Shown piece after piece: positions 1 through 14,239 of a stretch of 64,000 nt of DNA (the first letter of the stretch is position 1; each line of letters opens with the position of its first letter). The stretch covers positions 1 through 64,000 of the forward strand of contig JAKZAN010000274.1 of NCBI GenBank assembly GCA_023053545.1, written 5' to 3'. Origin of the DNA: Lepidurus packardi (lineage: Eukaryota > Arthropoda > Branchiopoda > Notostraca > Triopsidae). The position numbers and the translations under genes are program-made. The notes beneath the pieces are model-generated. The model had not been told where the DNA came from and made no database searches. It was given only the letters and a program-made list of their open reading frames with translations.

Positions 1-3000
1 AATTCAATCAATCCTAAGGAATTAATTCAGTCCGTACGGAATTAATTCAGACCGTAAGGAATTAATTCTAGTACGTAAGGAATTAATTCAAGTCCGTAAG
101 GAATTAATTAAGTCCGTAAAGAATTAATTCCGTCCGTAAGGAATGAATTCAGGTCCGTAAGGAATTAATTCAGTCCGTAAGGAATTACATTCAGTCTGTA
201 ATGAATTAATTCAGTCCGTAAGGAATTAATTTAGTCCGTAAGGTATTTAATTCAGTCCGTAAGGAATTAATTCAGTCCGTAAGGAATTAATTCAGTCCGT
301 AAGGAATAAGTTCCAGTACGTAAGGAATTAATTCAGTCCGTAATGGATTAATTAAGTCCGTAATGAATTAATTCAGTCCGTATGAAATTTATTCAGTCCG
401 TAAGGAATTAATTAAGGAATTAATTCAGTCCGTAAGGAAATAATTCAGTCCGTAAGGAATTAATTCAGTCCGTAAGGAAATTAATTCAGTCTGTAAGGTA
501 TTAATTTCAGTCCGTAATTAACTCATTCATGTCCTTACGGAATTAATTAAGTCCATAATGTAATTAATTCAGTCCGTAAGGATTTAATTCAGTCCGTAAG
601 GAATTAATTAAGGAATTAATTCAGTCCGTACGGAATTAATTCAGACCGTAAGGAATTAATTAAGTACGTAACGGAATTCAATTCCGTCAGTAAGGAATGA
701 ATTCAGGTCCGTAATGAATTAATTCAGTCCGTAAGGAATTAATTTAGTCCCGTAAGGATTTCATTCAGTCCGTAAGGTATTAATTCAGTCCGTAAGGAAT
801 TAATTAAGTCCGTAAGGAATAAGTTCAGTACGTAATTAATTCATTCATTCCTTACGGAATTAATTAAGTCCATAATGAATTAATTCAGTCCGTAAGGATT
901 TAATTCAGTCCGTAAGGAATTAATTAAATCCGTACGGAATTAATTCAGACCGTAAGGAATTAATTAAGTACGTAAGGGATTAATTCCCTCCGTAAGGAAT
1001 TAATTCCGTCCGTAAGGAATTAATTAGGTCCGTAAGGAATTAATTCAGGTCCGTAAGGAATTAATTCAGTCCGTAATGAATTCATTCAGTCCGTAAGGAA
1101 TTAATTCAGTCCGTAAGGAATTAATTAAGTCCGTAAGGAATTAATTAAGTCCGTAAGGAATTAATTAAGTCCGTAAGGAATTAATTCAGTCCGTAAGGAA
1201 TTAATTCAGTCCGTAAGGAATAAGTTCAGTACGTAATGGAATTAATTAAATCCGTAAGGAATTAATTCAGTCCGTATGAAATTAATTCAGTCCGTAAGGA
1301 ATTAATTCAGTCCGTAAGGAATTAATTCAGTAAGAATGGAATTCAATCAATCCTAAAGAATTAATTCAGTCCGTAAGGAATTAATTCAGTAAGAATGGAA
1401 ATCAATCAATCCTAAAGAATTAATTCAGTCAGTAAGGAATTAATTCAGTCCGTAAGGAATTAATTCAGTAAGAAAGGAATTCAATCAATCCTAAAGAATT
1501 AATTCAGTCCGTAAGGAAATAATTCAGTCCGTAAGGAATTAATTCAGTCCGTAAGGAATTAATTCAGTCCGTAAGGAATTAATTAAGTCCGTAAGGAATT
1601 AATTAAGGTCCGTAAGGAATTAATCCTGTCCGTAAGGATTTAATTCAGTCCCTAATGTAATAATTCAGTCCGTAAGGAATTAATTTAGTAAGAACGGAAT
1701 TCAATCAATCCTAAAGAATTAATTCAGTCTGTAAGGTATTAATTAAATCCGTACGGAATTAATTCAGACCGTAAGGAATTAATTAAGCACGTAAGGAATT
1801 AATTAAGTCCGTAAGGAATTAATTAAGTCCGTAAAGAATTAAGTCCGTCCGTAAGGAATTAATTAGGTCCGTAAGGAATTAATTCAGTCCGTAAGGATTT
1901 AATTCAGTCCGTAAGGTATTAATTCAGACCGTAAGGAATTAATTCAGTCCGTAAGAATTAATTCAGTCCGTAAGGAATAAGTTCAGTACGTAAGGAATAA
2001 ATTCAGTCCGTAATGGATTAATTAAGTCCGTAATGAATTAATTCAGTCCGTATGAAATTAATTCAGTCCGTAAGGAATTAATTCAGTCCGTAAGGAATTA
2101 ATTCAGTAAGAATGGAATTCAATCAATCCTAAAGATTAATTCAGTCCGTAAGGAATTAATTCAGTAAGAATGGAAATCAATCAATCCTAAAGAATTAATT
2201 CAGTCCGTAAGGAATTAATTCAGTCCGTAAGGAATTAATTCAGTCCGTAAGGAATTAATTCAGTCCGTAAGGAATTAATTAAGTCCGTAAGGAATTAATT
2301 CAGTCCGTAAGGAATTAATCCTGTCCGTAAGGATTTAATTCAGTCCGTAATGTAATAATTCAGTCCGTAAGGAATTAATTCAGTCCGTAAGGAATTAATT
2401 CAGTCCGTAAGGAATAAGTTCAGTACGTAAGGAATTAATTCAGTCCGTAATGGATTAATTAGGTCCGTAAGGAATTAATTCAGTCCGTTTGAAATTAATT
2501 CAGTCCGTAGGGAATTCATTCAGTCCGTAAGGAATTAATTCAGTAAGAAGGTAATTCAATCAATCCTAAAGAATTAATTCAGTCCGTGAGGAACTAATTC
2601 AGTCCGTAAGGAATTAATTCAGTCCGTAAGAAATTAATTCAGTCCGTAACGAATTAATTAAGTCCGTAAGGAATTAATTCAGTCCGTAAGGAATTAATTC
2701 GGTCCGTAAGGATTTAATTCAGTCCGTAATGTAATAATTCAGTCCGTAAGGAATTAATTCAGTCCGTAAGGAATTAAGTCAGTCCGTAAGGAATAAGTTC
2801 AGTACGTAAGGAATTAATTCAGTCCGTAGGGAATTCATTCAGTCCGTAAGGAATTAATTCAGTAAGAAAGTAATTCAATCAATCCTAAAGGATTAATTCA
2901 GTCCGTGAGGAACTAATTCAGTCCGTAAGGTATTAATTCAGTCCGTAAGGAATTAATTCAGTCCGTAAGGAATTAATTAAGTCCGTAAGGAATTAATTCA

Positions 3001-3399
3001 GTCCGTAAGGAATTAATTCGTTCCGTAAGGATTTAATTCAGTCCGTAAGGTATTAATTCAGCCAGTAATGAATTAATTCCAGTCCGTAAGGAATTAATTC
3101 AGTCCGTAAGGAATAAGTTCAGTACGTAAGGAATTAATTAAGTCCGTAATGGATTAATTAAGTCCGTAATGAATTAATTCAGTCCGTATGAAATTAATTC
3201 AGTCCGTAAGGAATTAATTAAGGAATTAATTCAGTCCGTAACGAATTAATTCAGTAAGAACGGAATTCAATCAATCCTAAAGAATTAATTCAGTCCGTAA
3301 GGAAATAATTCAGTCCTTAAAGAATTAATTCAGTCCGAAAGGAATTAATTCAGTCCGTAAGGAATTAATTCAGTCCGTAAGGAATTAATTCAGTCCGTA

Positions 3400-6300
3400 A
3401 GGAATTAATTCAGTTCGTAAGGAATTAATTAAATCCGTAAGGAATTAATTCAGTCCGTAAGGAATTAATTCAGTCCGTAAGGAATTAATTCAGTCCGTAA
3501 GGAATTAATTCAGTCCGTAAGGAATTAATTAAATCCGTAAGGAATTAATTCAGTCCGTAAGGAATTAATTCAGTCCGTAAGAAATAAGTTCAGTACGTAA
3601 GGAATTAATTCAGTCCGTAATAGCTTAATTAAGTCCGTAATGAATTAATTCAGTCCGTATGAAATTAATTCAGTCCGTAAGGAATTAATTCAGTCCGTAA
3701 GGAATTAATTCAGTAAGAATGGAATTCAATCAATCCTAAAGAATTAATTCAGTCCGTAAGGAATTAATTCAGTAAGAATGGAAATCAATCAATCCTAAAG
3801 AACTAATTCAGTCCGTAAGGAATTAATTCAGTCCGTAAGGAATTAATTCAGTCCGTAAGGAATTAATTCAGTCCGTAAGGTATTAATTCAGTCCGTAAGG
3901 AATTAATTCAGTCCGTAAGTAAATAATTCAATCCGTAAGGAATTAATTCAGTCCGTAAGGAATTAATTCAGTCCGTAAGGAATTAATTCAGTCCGTAAGG
4001 AATTAATTCAGTCCGTAAGGAATAAGTTCAGTACGTAAGGAATTAATTAAGTCCGTAATGGCTTAATTAAGTCCGTAATGAATTAATTCAGTCCGTATGA
4101 AATTAATTCAGTCCGTAAGGAATTAATTAAGGAATTAATTCAGTCCGTAAGGAATTAATTCAGTAAGAACGGAATTCAATCAATCCTAAAGAATTAATTC
4201 AGTCCGTAAGGAAATAATTCAGTCCTTAAGGAATTAATTCAGTCCGAAAGGAATTAATTCAGTCCGTAAGGAATTAATTCAGTCCGTAAGGAATTAATTC
4301 AGTCCGTAAGGAATTAATTCAGTCCGTAAGGAATTAATTAAATCCGTAAGGAATTAATTCAGACCGTAAGGAATTAATTCAGTCCGTACGGAATTATTTC
4401 AGTCCGTAATTAATTCATTCATTCCTTACGGATTTAATTAAGTCCGTAAGGAATTAATTCAGTCCGTAAGGAATTAATTCACTCCGTAAGGAATTAATTC
4501 AGTAAGAAAGGAATTCAATCAATACTAAAGAATTAATTCAGTCCGTAAGGAAATAATTCAGTCCGTAAGGAATTAATTCAGTCCGTAAGGAATTAATTCT
4601 GTCCGTAAGGAATTAATTCAGTCCGTAATGTAATAATTCTGTCCGTAAGGAATTAATTGAGTCCGTAAGGAATTAATTCAGTCCGTCATGTAATAATTCA
4701 GTCCGTAAGGAATTAATTCAGTCCGTAAGGAATTTATTCAGTCCGTAAGGAATTTATTCAGTCCGTAAGGAATTAATTCAGTCCGTAAGGAATTACTTCG
4801 GTCCGTAAGGATTTAATTCAGTCCGTAAGGTATTAATTCAGTCCGTATGAAATTAAATCAGTCCGTAAGGAATTCATTCAGTCCGTAAGGAATTCATTCA
4901 GTCCGTAAGGAATTACTTCGGTCCGTAAGGATTTAATTCAGTCCGTAAGGTATTAATTCAGTCCGTATGAAATTAAATCAGTCCGTAAGGAATTCATTCA
5001 GTCCGTAAGGAATTCATTCAGTCCGTAAGGAATTAATTCAGTAAGAAAGGAATTCAATCAATCCTAAAGAATTAATTCAGTCCGTAAGGAATTAATTCAG
5101 TCCGTAAGGAATTAATTCAGTTCGTAAGGAATTAATTAAATCCGTAAGGAATTAATTCAGTCCGTAAGGAATTAATTCAGTCCGTAAGGAATTAATTCAG
5201 TCCGTAAGGAATTAATTCAGTCCGTAAGGAATTAATTAAATCCGTAAGGAATTAATTCAGTCCGTAAGGAATTAATTCAGTCCGTAAGAAATAAGTTCAG
5301 TACGTAAGGAATTAATTCAGTCCGTAATAGCTTAATTAAGTCCGTAATGAATTAATTCAGTCCGTATGAAATTAATTCAGTCCGTAAGGAATTAATTCAG
5401 TCCGTAAGGAATTAATTCAGTAAGAATGGAATTCAATCAATCCTAAAGAATTAATTCAGTCCGTAAGGAATTAATTCAGTAAGAATGGAAATCAATCAAT
5501 CCTAAAGAACTAATTCAGTCCGTAAGGAATTAATTCAGTCCGTAAGGAATTAATTCAGTCCGTAAGGAATTAATTCAGTCCGTAAGGTATTAATTCAGTC
5601 CGTAAGGAATTAATTCAGTCCGTAAGTAAATAATTCAATCCGTAAGGAATTAATTCAGTCCGTAAGGAATTAATTCAGTCCGTAAGGAATTAATTCAGTC
5701 CGTAAGGAATTAATTCAGTCCGTAAGGAATAAGTTCAGTACGTAAGGAATTAATTAAGTCCGTAATGGCTTAATTAAGTCCGTAATGAATTAATTCAGTC
5801 CGTATGAAATTAATTCAGTCCGTAAGGAATTAATTAAGGAATTAATTCAGTCCGTAAGGAATTAATTCAGTAAGAACGGAATTCAATCAATCCTAAAGAA
5901 TTAATTCAGTCCGTAAGGAAATAATTCAGTCCTTAAGGAATTAATTCAGTCCGAAAGGAATTAATTCAGTCCGTAAGGAATTAATTCAGTCCGTAAGGAA
6001 TTAATTCAGTCCGTAAGGAATTAATTCAGTCCGTAAGGAATTAATTAAATCCGTAAGGAATTAATTCAGACCGTAAGGAATTAATTCAGTCCGTACGGAA
6101 TTATTTCAGTCCGTAATTAATTCATTCATTCCTTACGGATTTAATTAAGTCCGTAAGGAATTAATTCAGTCCGTAAGGAATTAATTCACTCCGTAAGGAA
6201 TTAATTCAGTAAGAAAGGAATTCAATCAATACTAAAGAATTAATTCAGTCCGTAAGGAAATAATTCAGTCCGTAAGGAATTAATTCAGTCCGTAAGGAAT

Positions 6301-6417
6301 TAATTCTGTCCGTAAGGAATTAATTCAGTCCGTAATGTAATAATTCTGTCCGTAAGGAATTAATTGAGTCCGTAAGGAATTAATTCAGTCCGTCATGTAA
6401 TAATTCAGTCCGTAAGG
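3400..6417. repeat. Higher-order duplication, offset 1,707 bp
   Basis: The stretch from about 3,400 to 4,710 reappears from about 5,107 to 6,417. Marker variants line up at a constant spacing: a CAGTTCGTAAGG monomer at 3,411 and 5,118, and a CAGTAAGAACGG monomer at 4,161 and 5,868. The copies are nearly identical, including rare variants, so the duplication is much younger than the monomer array. The copies diverge at about 4,713 and 6,420. Confidence 0.85.
4797..5036. repeat. 120-bp (six-monomer) tandem duplication
   Basis: A six-monomer block beginning with a distinctive ATTACTTCGGTCCG variant and containing GTATGAAATTAAATCAG is present twice in direct succession. A third copy of the same string occurs near 6,670-6,790. 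This is a small-scale example of array growth by unequal exchange or slippage. Confidence 0.85.
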
Positions 6418-8488
6418 AATTAATTCAGTCCGTAATGGATTAATTAAGTCCGTAAGGAATCAATTCAGTCCGTATGAAATTAAATCAGTCCGTAAGGTAT
6501 TCATTCAGTCCGTAAGGAATTAATTCAGTAAGAAAGGAATTCAATCAATCCTAAAGAATTAATTCAGTCAGTGAGGAACTAATTCAGTCCGTAAGGAATT
6601 AATTCAGTCCGTAAGGAATTTATTCAGTCCGTAAGGAATTTATTCAGTCCGTAAGGAATTAATTCAGTCCGTAAGGAATTACTTCGGTCCGTAAGGATTT
6701 AATTCAGTCCGTAAGGTATTAATTCAGTCCGTATGAAATTAAATCAGTCCGTAAGGAATTCATTCAGTCCGTAAGGAATTCATTCAGTCCGTAAGGAATT
6801 AATTCAGTAAGAAAGGAATTCAATCAATCCTAAAGAATTAATTCAGTCCGTTAGGAATTAATTCAGTCCGTAAGGAATTAATTCAGTCCGTAAGGAATTA
6901 ATTCAGTCCGTAAGGTATTAATTAAGTCCGTAAGGAATTAATTCAGTCCGTAAGGAATTAATTCGGTCCGTAAGGATTTAATTCAGTCCGTAAGGAATTA
7001 ATTCAGTCCGTAAGGAATTAATTCAGTCCGTAAGGAATAAGTTCAATACGTAAGGAATTAATTAAGTCCGTAATGGCTTAATTAAGTCCGTAATGAATTA
7101 ATTCAGTCCGTATGAAATTAATTCAGTCTCTAAGGAATTAATTAATTAATTAATTCAGTCCGTAAGGAATTAATTCAGTAAGAACGGAATTCAATAAATC
7201 CTAAAGAATTAATTCAGTCCGTAAGGTATTAATTCAGTCCGTAAGGAATTAATTCAGTCCGTAATGGATTAATTAAGTCCGTAATGAATTAATTCAGTCC
7301 GTATGAAATTAATTCAGTCCGTAATGAATTAATTCAGTCCGTATGAAATTAATTCAGTCCGTAAGGAATTAATTCAGTCCGTAAGGAATTAATTCAGTAA
7401 GAATGGAATTCAATCAATCCTAAAGAATTAATTCAGTCCGTAAGGAATTAATTCAGTAAGAATGGAAATCAATCAATAATAAAGAATTAATTCAGTCCGT
7501 AAGGAATTAATTCAGTCCGTAAGGAATTAATTCAATAAGAAAGGAATTCAATCAATCCTAAAGAATTAATTCAGTCCGTAAGGAAATAATTCAGTCCGTA
7601 AGGAATTAATTCAGTCCGTAAGGAATTAATTCAGTCCGTAAGGTATTAATTCAGTCCGTAAGGAATTAATTCAGTCCGTAAGGAAATAATTCAATCCGTA
7701 AGGAATTAATTCAGTCCGTAAGGAATTAATTCAGTCCGTAAGGAATTAATTCAGTCCGTAAGGAATTAATTCAGTCCGTAAGGTATTAATTAAGTCCGTA
7801 AGGAATTAATTCAGTCCGTAAGGAATAAGTTCAGTACGTAAGGAATTAATTAAGTCCGTAATGGCTTAATTAAATCCGTAATGAATTAATTCAGTCCGTA
7901 TGAAATTAATTCAGTCCGTAAGGAATTAATTCAGTCCGTAAGGAATTAATTCAGTAAGAATGGAATTCAATCAATCCTAAAGAATTAATTCAGTACGTAA
8001 GGAATTAATTCAGTAAGAATGGAAATCAATCTATCCTAAAGAATTAATTCAGTCCGTAAGGAATTAATTCAGTCCGTAAGGAATTAATTCAGTCCGTAAG
8101 GAATTAATTCAATAAGAAAGGAATTCAATCAATCCTATAGAATTAATTAAGTCCGTAAGGAATTAATTCAGTCCGTAAGGAATTAATTCGGTCCGTAAGG
8201 ATTTAATTCAGTCCGTAAGGAAATAATTCAGTCCGTAAGGAATTAATTCAGTCCGTAAGGAATTAATTCAGTCCGTAAGGAATTAATCCTGTCCGTAAGG
8301 AATTAATTCAGTCCGTAAGGAATTAATCCTGTCCGTAAGGAAATAATTTAGTCCGTAAGGAATTAATTAAGTCCGTAAGGAATTAATTAAGTCCGTAAGG
8401 AATTAATTCAGTCCGTAAGGAATTAATTCAGTCCGTAAGAAATAAGTTCAGTACGTAAGGAATAAATTCAGTCCGTAATGGATTAATT

Positions 8489-11400
8489 AAGTCCGTAAGG
8501 AATTAATTCAGTAAGAATGGAATTCAATCAATCCTAAAGAATTAATTCAGTCCGTAAGGAATTAATTCAGTAAGAATGGAAATCAATCAATCCTAAAGAA
8601 TTAATTCAGTCCGTAAGGAATTAATTCAATAAGAAAGGAATTCAATCAATCCTAAAGAATTAATTCAGTCCGTAAGGAAATAATTCAGTCCGTAAGGAAT
8701 TAATTCAGTCCGTAAGGAATTAATTCAGTCCGTAAGGTATTAATTCAGTCCGTAAGGAATTAATTCAGTCCGTAAGGAAATAATTCAATCCGTAAGGAAT
8801 TAATTCAGTCCGTAAGGAATTAATTCAGTCCGTAAGGAATTAATTCAGTCCGTAAGGAATTAATTCAGTCCGTAAGGTATTAATTAAGTCCGTAAGGAAT
8901 TAATTCAGTCCGTAAGGAACTAATTCGGTCCGTAAGGATTTAATTCAGTCCGTAAGGAATTAATTCAGTCCGTAAGGAATTAATTCAGTCCGTAAGGAAT
9001 AAGTTCAGTACGTAAGGAATTAATTAAGTCCGTAATGGCTTAATTCAGTCCGTAATGAATTAATTCAGTCCGTATGAAATTAATTCAGTCCGTAAGGAAT
9101 TAATTAAGGAATTAATTCAGTCCGTAAGGAATTAATTAAGGAATTAATTCAGTCCGCAAGGAATTAATTCAGTAAGAACGGAATTCAATCAATCCTAAAG
9201 AATTAATTCAGTCCGGAAGGATATAATTCAGTCCTTAAGGAATTAATTCAGTCCGAAAGGAATTAATTCAGTCCGTAAGGAATTAATTCAGTCCGTAAGG
9301 AATTAATTCAGTCCGTAAGGAATTAATTCAGTCCGTAAGGAATTAATTAAATCCGAAAAAAAATAAATTCAGACCGTAAGGAATTAATTGAGTCCGTAAG
9401 GAATTAATTCAGTAAGAAAGGAATTCAATCAATCCTAAAGAATTAATTCAGTCCGTAATTAATTAATTCAGTCCGTAAGGAATATGTTCAGTACGTAAGG
9501 AATAAATTCAGTCCGTAATGGATTAATTAAGTCCGTAATGAATTAATTCAGTCCGTATGAAATTAATTCAGTCCGTAAGAAATTAATTCAGTCCGTAAGG
9601 AATTAATTCAGTAAGAATGGAATTCAATCAATCCTAAAGAATTAATTCAGTCCGTAAGGAATTAATTCAGTAAGAATGGAAATCAATCAATCCTAAAGAA
9701 TTAATTCAGTCCGTAAGGAAATAATTCAGTCCGTAAGGAATTAATTAAGTCCGTAAGGAATTAATTCAGTCCGTAAGGAATTAATTCTGTCCGTAAGGAT
9801 TTAATTCAGTCCGTAAGGTATTAATTCAGTCCGTAAGGAATTAATTCAGTCCGTAAGGAATAAGTTCAGTACGTAAGGAATTAATTCATTCCGTAATGGA
9901 TTAATTAAGTCCGTAAGGAATTAATTCAGTCCGTAAGGTATTAATTCAGTCCGTAAGGAATTAATTCAGTCCGTAAGGAAATAATTCAGTCCGTAAGGAA
10001 TTAATTCAGTCCGTAAGGAATTAATTCAGTCCGTAAGGAATTAATTAAGTCCGTAAGGAATTAATTCAGTCCGTAAGGAATTAATCCTGTCCGTAAGGAT
10101 TTAATTCAGTCCGTAATGTAATAATTCAGTCCGTAAGGAATTAATTAAGGAATTAATTCAGTCCGTAAGGAATTAATTCAGTAAGAACGGAATTCAATCA
10201 ATCCTAAAGAATTAATTCAGTCCGTAAGGAAATAATTCACTCTGTAAGGAATTAATTAAATCCGTAAGGAATTAATTCAGTCCGTAAGGAATTAATTCAG
10301 TCCGTAAGGAATTAATTCAGTCCGTAAGGAATTATTTCAGTCCGTAATTAATTCATTTATTCCTTACGGAATTAATTAAGTCCATAATGAATTAATTCAG
10401 TCCGTAAGGAATTAATTCAGTCCGTAAGGTATTAATTAAATCCGTACGGAATTAATTCAGACCGTAAGGAATAAATTAAGCACGTAAGGAATTAATTAAG
10501 TCCGTAAGGAATTAATTAAGTCCGTAAAGAATTAAGTCCGTCCGTAAGGAATTAATTAGGTCCGTAAGGAATTAATTCAGTCCGTAATGAATTAATTCAG
10601 TCCGTAAGGAATTAATTTAGTCCGTAAGGAATTAATTAAGTCCGTAAGGAATTAATTAAGTCCGTAAGGAATTAATTAAGTCCGTAAGGAATTAATTCAG
10701 TCCGTAAGGATTTAATTCAGTCCGTAAGGTATTAATTCAGTCCGTAAGGAATTAATTCAGTCCGTAAGGAATTAATTCAGTCCGTAAGAAATAAGTTCAG
10801 TACGTAATGGATTAATTAAGTCCGTAATGAATTAATTCAGTCCGTATGAAATTAATTCAGTCCGTAAGGAATTAATTCAGTCCGTAAGGAATTAATTCAG
10901 TCCGTAAGGAATTAATTCAGTCCGTAAGGAATTATTTCAGTCCGTAATTAATTCATTTATTCCTTACGGAATTAATTAAGTCCATAATGAATTAATTCAG
11001 TCCGTAAGGAATTAATTCAGTCCGTAAGGTATTAATTAAATCCGTACGGAATTAATTCAGACCGTAAGGAATAAATTAAGCACGTAAGGAATTAATTAAG
11101 TCCGTAAGGAATTAATTAAGTCCGTAAAGAATTAAGTCCGTCCGTAAGGAATTAATTCAGTCCGTAAGGAATTAATCCTGTCCGTAAGGATTTAATTCAG
11201 TCCGTAATGTAATAATTCAGTCCGTAAGGAATTAATTCAGTCCGTAAGGATTTAATTCAGTCCGTAAGGTATTAATTCAGTCCGTAAGGAATTAATTCAG
11301 TCCGTAAGGAATTAATTCAGTCCGTAAGAAATAAGTTCAGTACGTAAGGAATAAATTCAGTCCGTAATGGATTAATTAAGTCCGTAATGAATTAATTCAG

Positions 11401-14239
11401 TCCGTATGAAACTAATTCAGTCCGTAATGAATTAATTCAGTCCGTATGAAATTAATTCAGTCCGTAAGGAATTAATTCAGTCCGTAAGGAATTAATTCAG
11501 TAAGAATGGAATTCAATCAATCCTAAAGAATTAATTCAGTCCGTAAGGAATTAATTCAGTAAGAATGGAAATCAATCAATCCTAAAGAATTAATTCAGTC
11601 CGTAAGGAATTAATTCAATAAGAAAGGAATTCAATCAATCCTAAAGAATTAATTCAGTCCGTAAGGAAATAATTCAGTCCGTAAGGAATTAATTCAGTCC
11701 GTAAGGAATTAATTCAGTCCGTAAGGTATTAATTCAGTCCGTAAGGAATTAATTCAGTCCGTAAGGAAATAATTCAATCCGTAAGGAATTAATTCAGTCC
11801 GTAAGGAATTAATTCAGTCCGTAAGGAATTAATTCAGTCCGTAAGGAATTAATTCAGTCCGTAAGGTATTAATTAAGTCCGTAAGGAATTAATTCAGTCC
11901 GTAAGGAACTAATTCGGTCCGTAAGGATTTAATTCAGTCCGTAAGGAATTAATTCAGTCCGTAAGGAATTAATTCAGTCCGTAAGGAATAAGTTCAGTAC
12001 GTAAGGAATTAATTAAGTCCGTAATGGCTTAATTCAGTCCGTAATGAATTAATTCAGTCCGTATGAAATTAATTCAGTCCGTAAGGAATTAATTAAGGAA
12101 TTAATTCAGTCCGTAAGGAATTAATTAAGGAATTAATTCAGTCCGCAAGGAATTAATTCAGTAAGAACGGAATTCAATCAATCCTAAAGAATTAATTCAG
12201 TCCGGAAGGATATAATTCAGTCCTTAAGGAATTAATTCAGTCCGAAAGGAATTAATTCAGTCCGTAAGGAATTAATTCAGTCCGTAAGGAATTAATTCAG
12301 TCCGTAAGGAATTAATTCAGTCCGTAAGGAATTAATTAAATCCGAAAAAAAATAAATTCAGACCGTAAGGAATTAATTGAGTCCGTAAGGAATTAATTCA
12401 GTAAGAAAGGAATTCAATCAATCCTAAAGAATTAATTCAGTCCGTAATTAATTAATTCAGTCCGTAAGGAATATGTTCAGTACGTAAGGAATAAATTCAG
12501 TCCGTAATGGATTAATTAAGTCCGTAATGAATTAATTCAGTCCGTATGAAATTAATTCAGTCCGTAAGAAATTAATTCAGTCCGTAAGGAATTAATTCAG
12601 TAAGAATGGAATTCAATCAATCCTAAAGAATTAATTCAGTCCGTAAGGAATTAATTCAGTAAGAATGGAAATCAATCAATCCTAAAGAATTAATTCAGTC
12701 CGTAAGGAAATAATTCAGTCCGTAAGGAATTAATTAAGTCCGTAAGGAATTAATTCAGTCCGTAAGGAATTAATTCTGTCCGTAAGGATTTAATTCAGTC
12801 CGTAAGGTATTAATTCAGTCCGTAAGGAATTAATTCAGTCCGTAAGGAATAAGTTCAGTACGTAAGGAATTAATTCATTCCGTAATGGATTAATTAAGTC
12901 CGTAAGGAATTAATTCAGTCCGTAAGGTATTAATTCAGTCCGTAAGGAATTAATTCAGTCCGTAAGGAAATAATTCAGTCCGTAAGGAATTAATTCAGTC
13001 CGTAAGGAATTAATTCAGTCCGTAAGGAATTAATTAAGTCCGTAAGGAATTAATTCAGTCCGTAAGGAATTAATCCTGTCCGTAAGGATTTAATTCAGTC
13101 CGTAATGTAATAATTCAGTCCGTAAGGAATTAATTAAGGAATTAATTCAGTCCGTAAGGAATTAATTCAGTAAGAACGGAATTCAATCAATCCTAAAGAA
13201 TTAATTCAGTCCGTAAGGAAATAATTCACTCTGTAAGGAATTAATTAAATCCGTAAGGAATTAATTCAGTCCGTAAGGAATTAATTCAGTCCGTAAGGAA
13301 TTAATTCAGTCCGTAAGGAATTATTTCAGTCCGTAATTAATTCATTTATTCCTTACGGAATTAATTAAGTCCATAATGAATTAATTCAGTCCGTAAGGAA
13401 TTAATTCAGTCCGTAAGGTATTAATTAAATCCGTACGGAATTAATTCAGACCGTAAGGAATAAATTAAGCACGTAAGGAATTAATTAAGTCCGTAAGGAA
13501 TTAATTAAGTCCGTAAAGAATTAAGTCCGTCCGTAAGGAATTAATTAGGTCCGTAAGGAATTAATTCAGTCCGTAATGAATTAATTCAGTCCGTAAGGAA
13601 TTAATTTAGTCCGTAAGGAATTAATTAAGTCCGTAAGGAATTAATTAAGTCCGTAAGGAATTAATTAAGTCCGTAAGGAATTAATTCAGTCCGTAAGGAT
13701 TTAATTCAGTCCGTAAGGTATTAATTCAGTCCGTAAGGAATTAATTCAGTCCGTAAGGAATTAATTCAGTCCGTAAGAAATAAGTTCAGTACGTAATGGA
13801 TTAATTAAGTCCGTAATGAATTAATTCAGTCCGTATGAAATTAATTCAGTCCGTAAGGAATTAATTCAGTCCGTAAGGAATTAATTCAGTCCGTAAGGAA
13901 TTAATTCAGTCCGTAAGGAATTATTTCAGTCCGTAATTAATTCATTTATTCCTTACGGAATTAATTAAGTCCATAATGAATTAATTCAGTCCGTAAGGAA
14001 TTAATTCAGTCCGTAAGGTATTAATTAAATCCGTACGGAATTAATTCAGACCGTAAGGAATAAATTAAGCACGTAAGGAATTAATTAAGTCCGTAAGGAA
14101 TTAATTAAGTCCGTAAAGAATTAAGTCCGTCCGTAAGGAATTAATTCAGTCCGTAAGGAATTAATCCTGTCCGTAAGGATTTAATTCAGTCCGTAATGTA
14201 ATAATTCAGTCCGTAAGGAATTAATTCAGTCCGTAAGGA
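8489..14239. repeat. Higher-order duplication, offset 2,989 bp
   Basis: About 2.76 kb (8,489-11,250) is repeated at 11,478-14,239. Rare markers keep an offset of 2,989: the CAATAAGAAAGG variant (8,627 and 11,616), a GACCG monomer next to an A-rich AAAAAATAAATTC variant (9,372 and 12,361), an AATATGTTCAG variant (9,481 and 12,470) and TTATTTCAGTCCG (10,932 and 13,921). A shorter internal duplication with a 600-bp offset (10,332 and 10,932) is nested inside and therefore predates the large one. No mismatch was noticed at the markers checked. Confidence 0.85.
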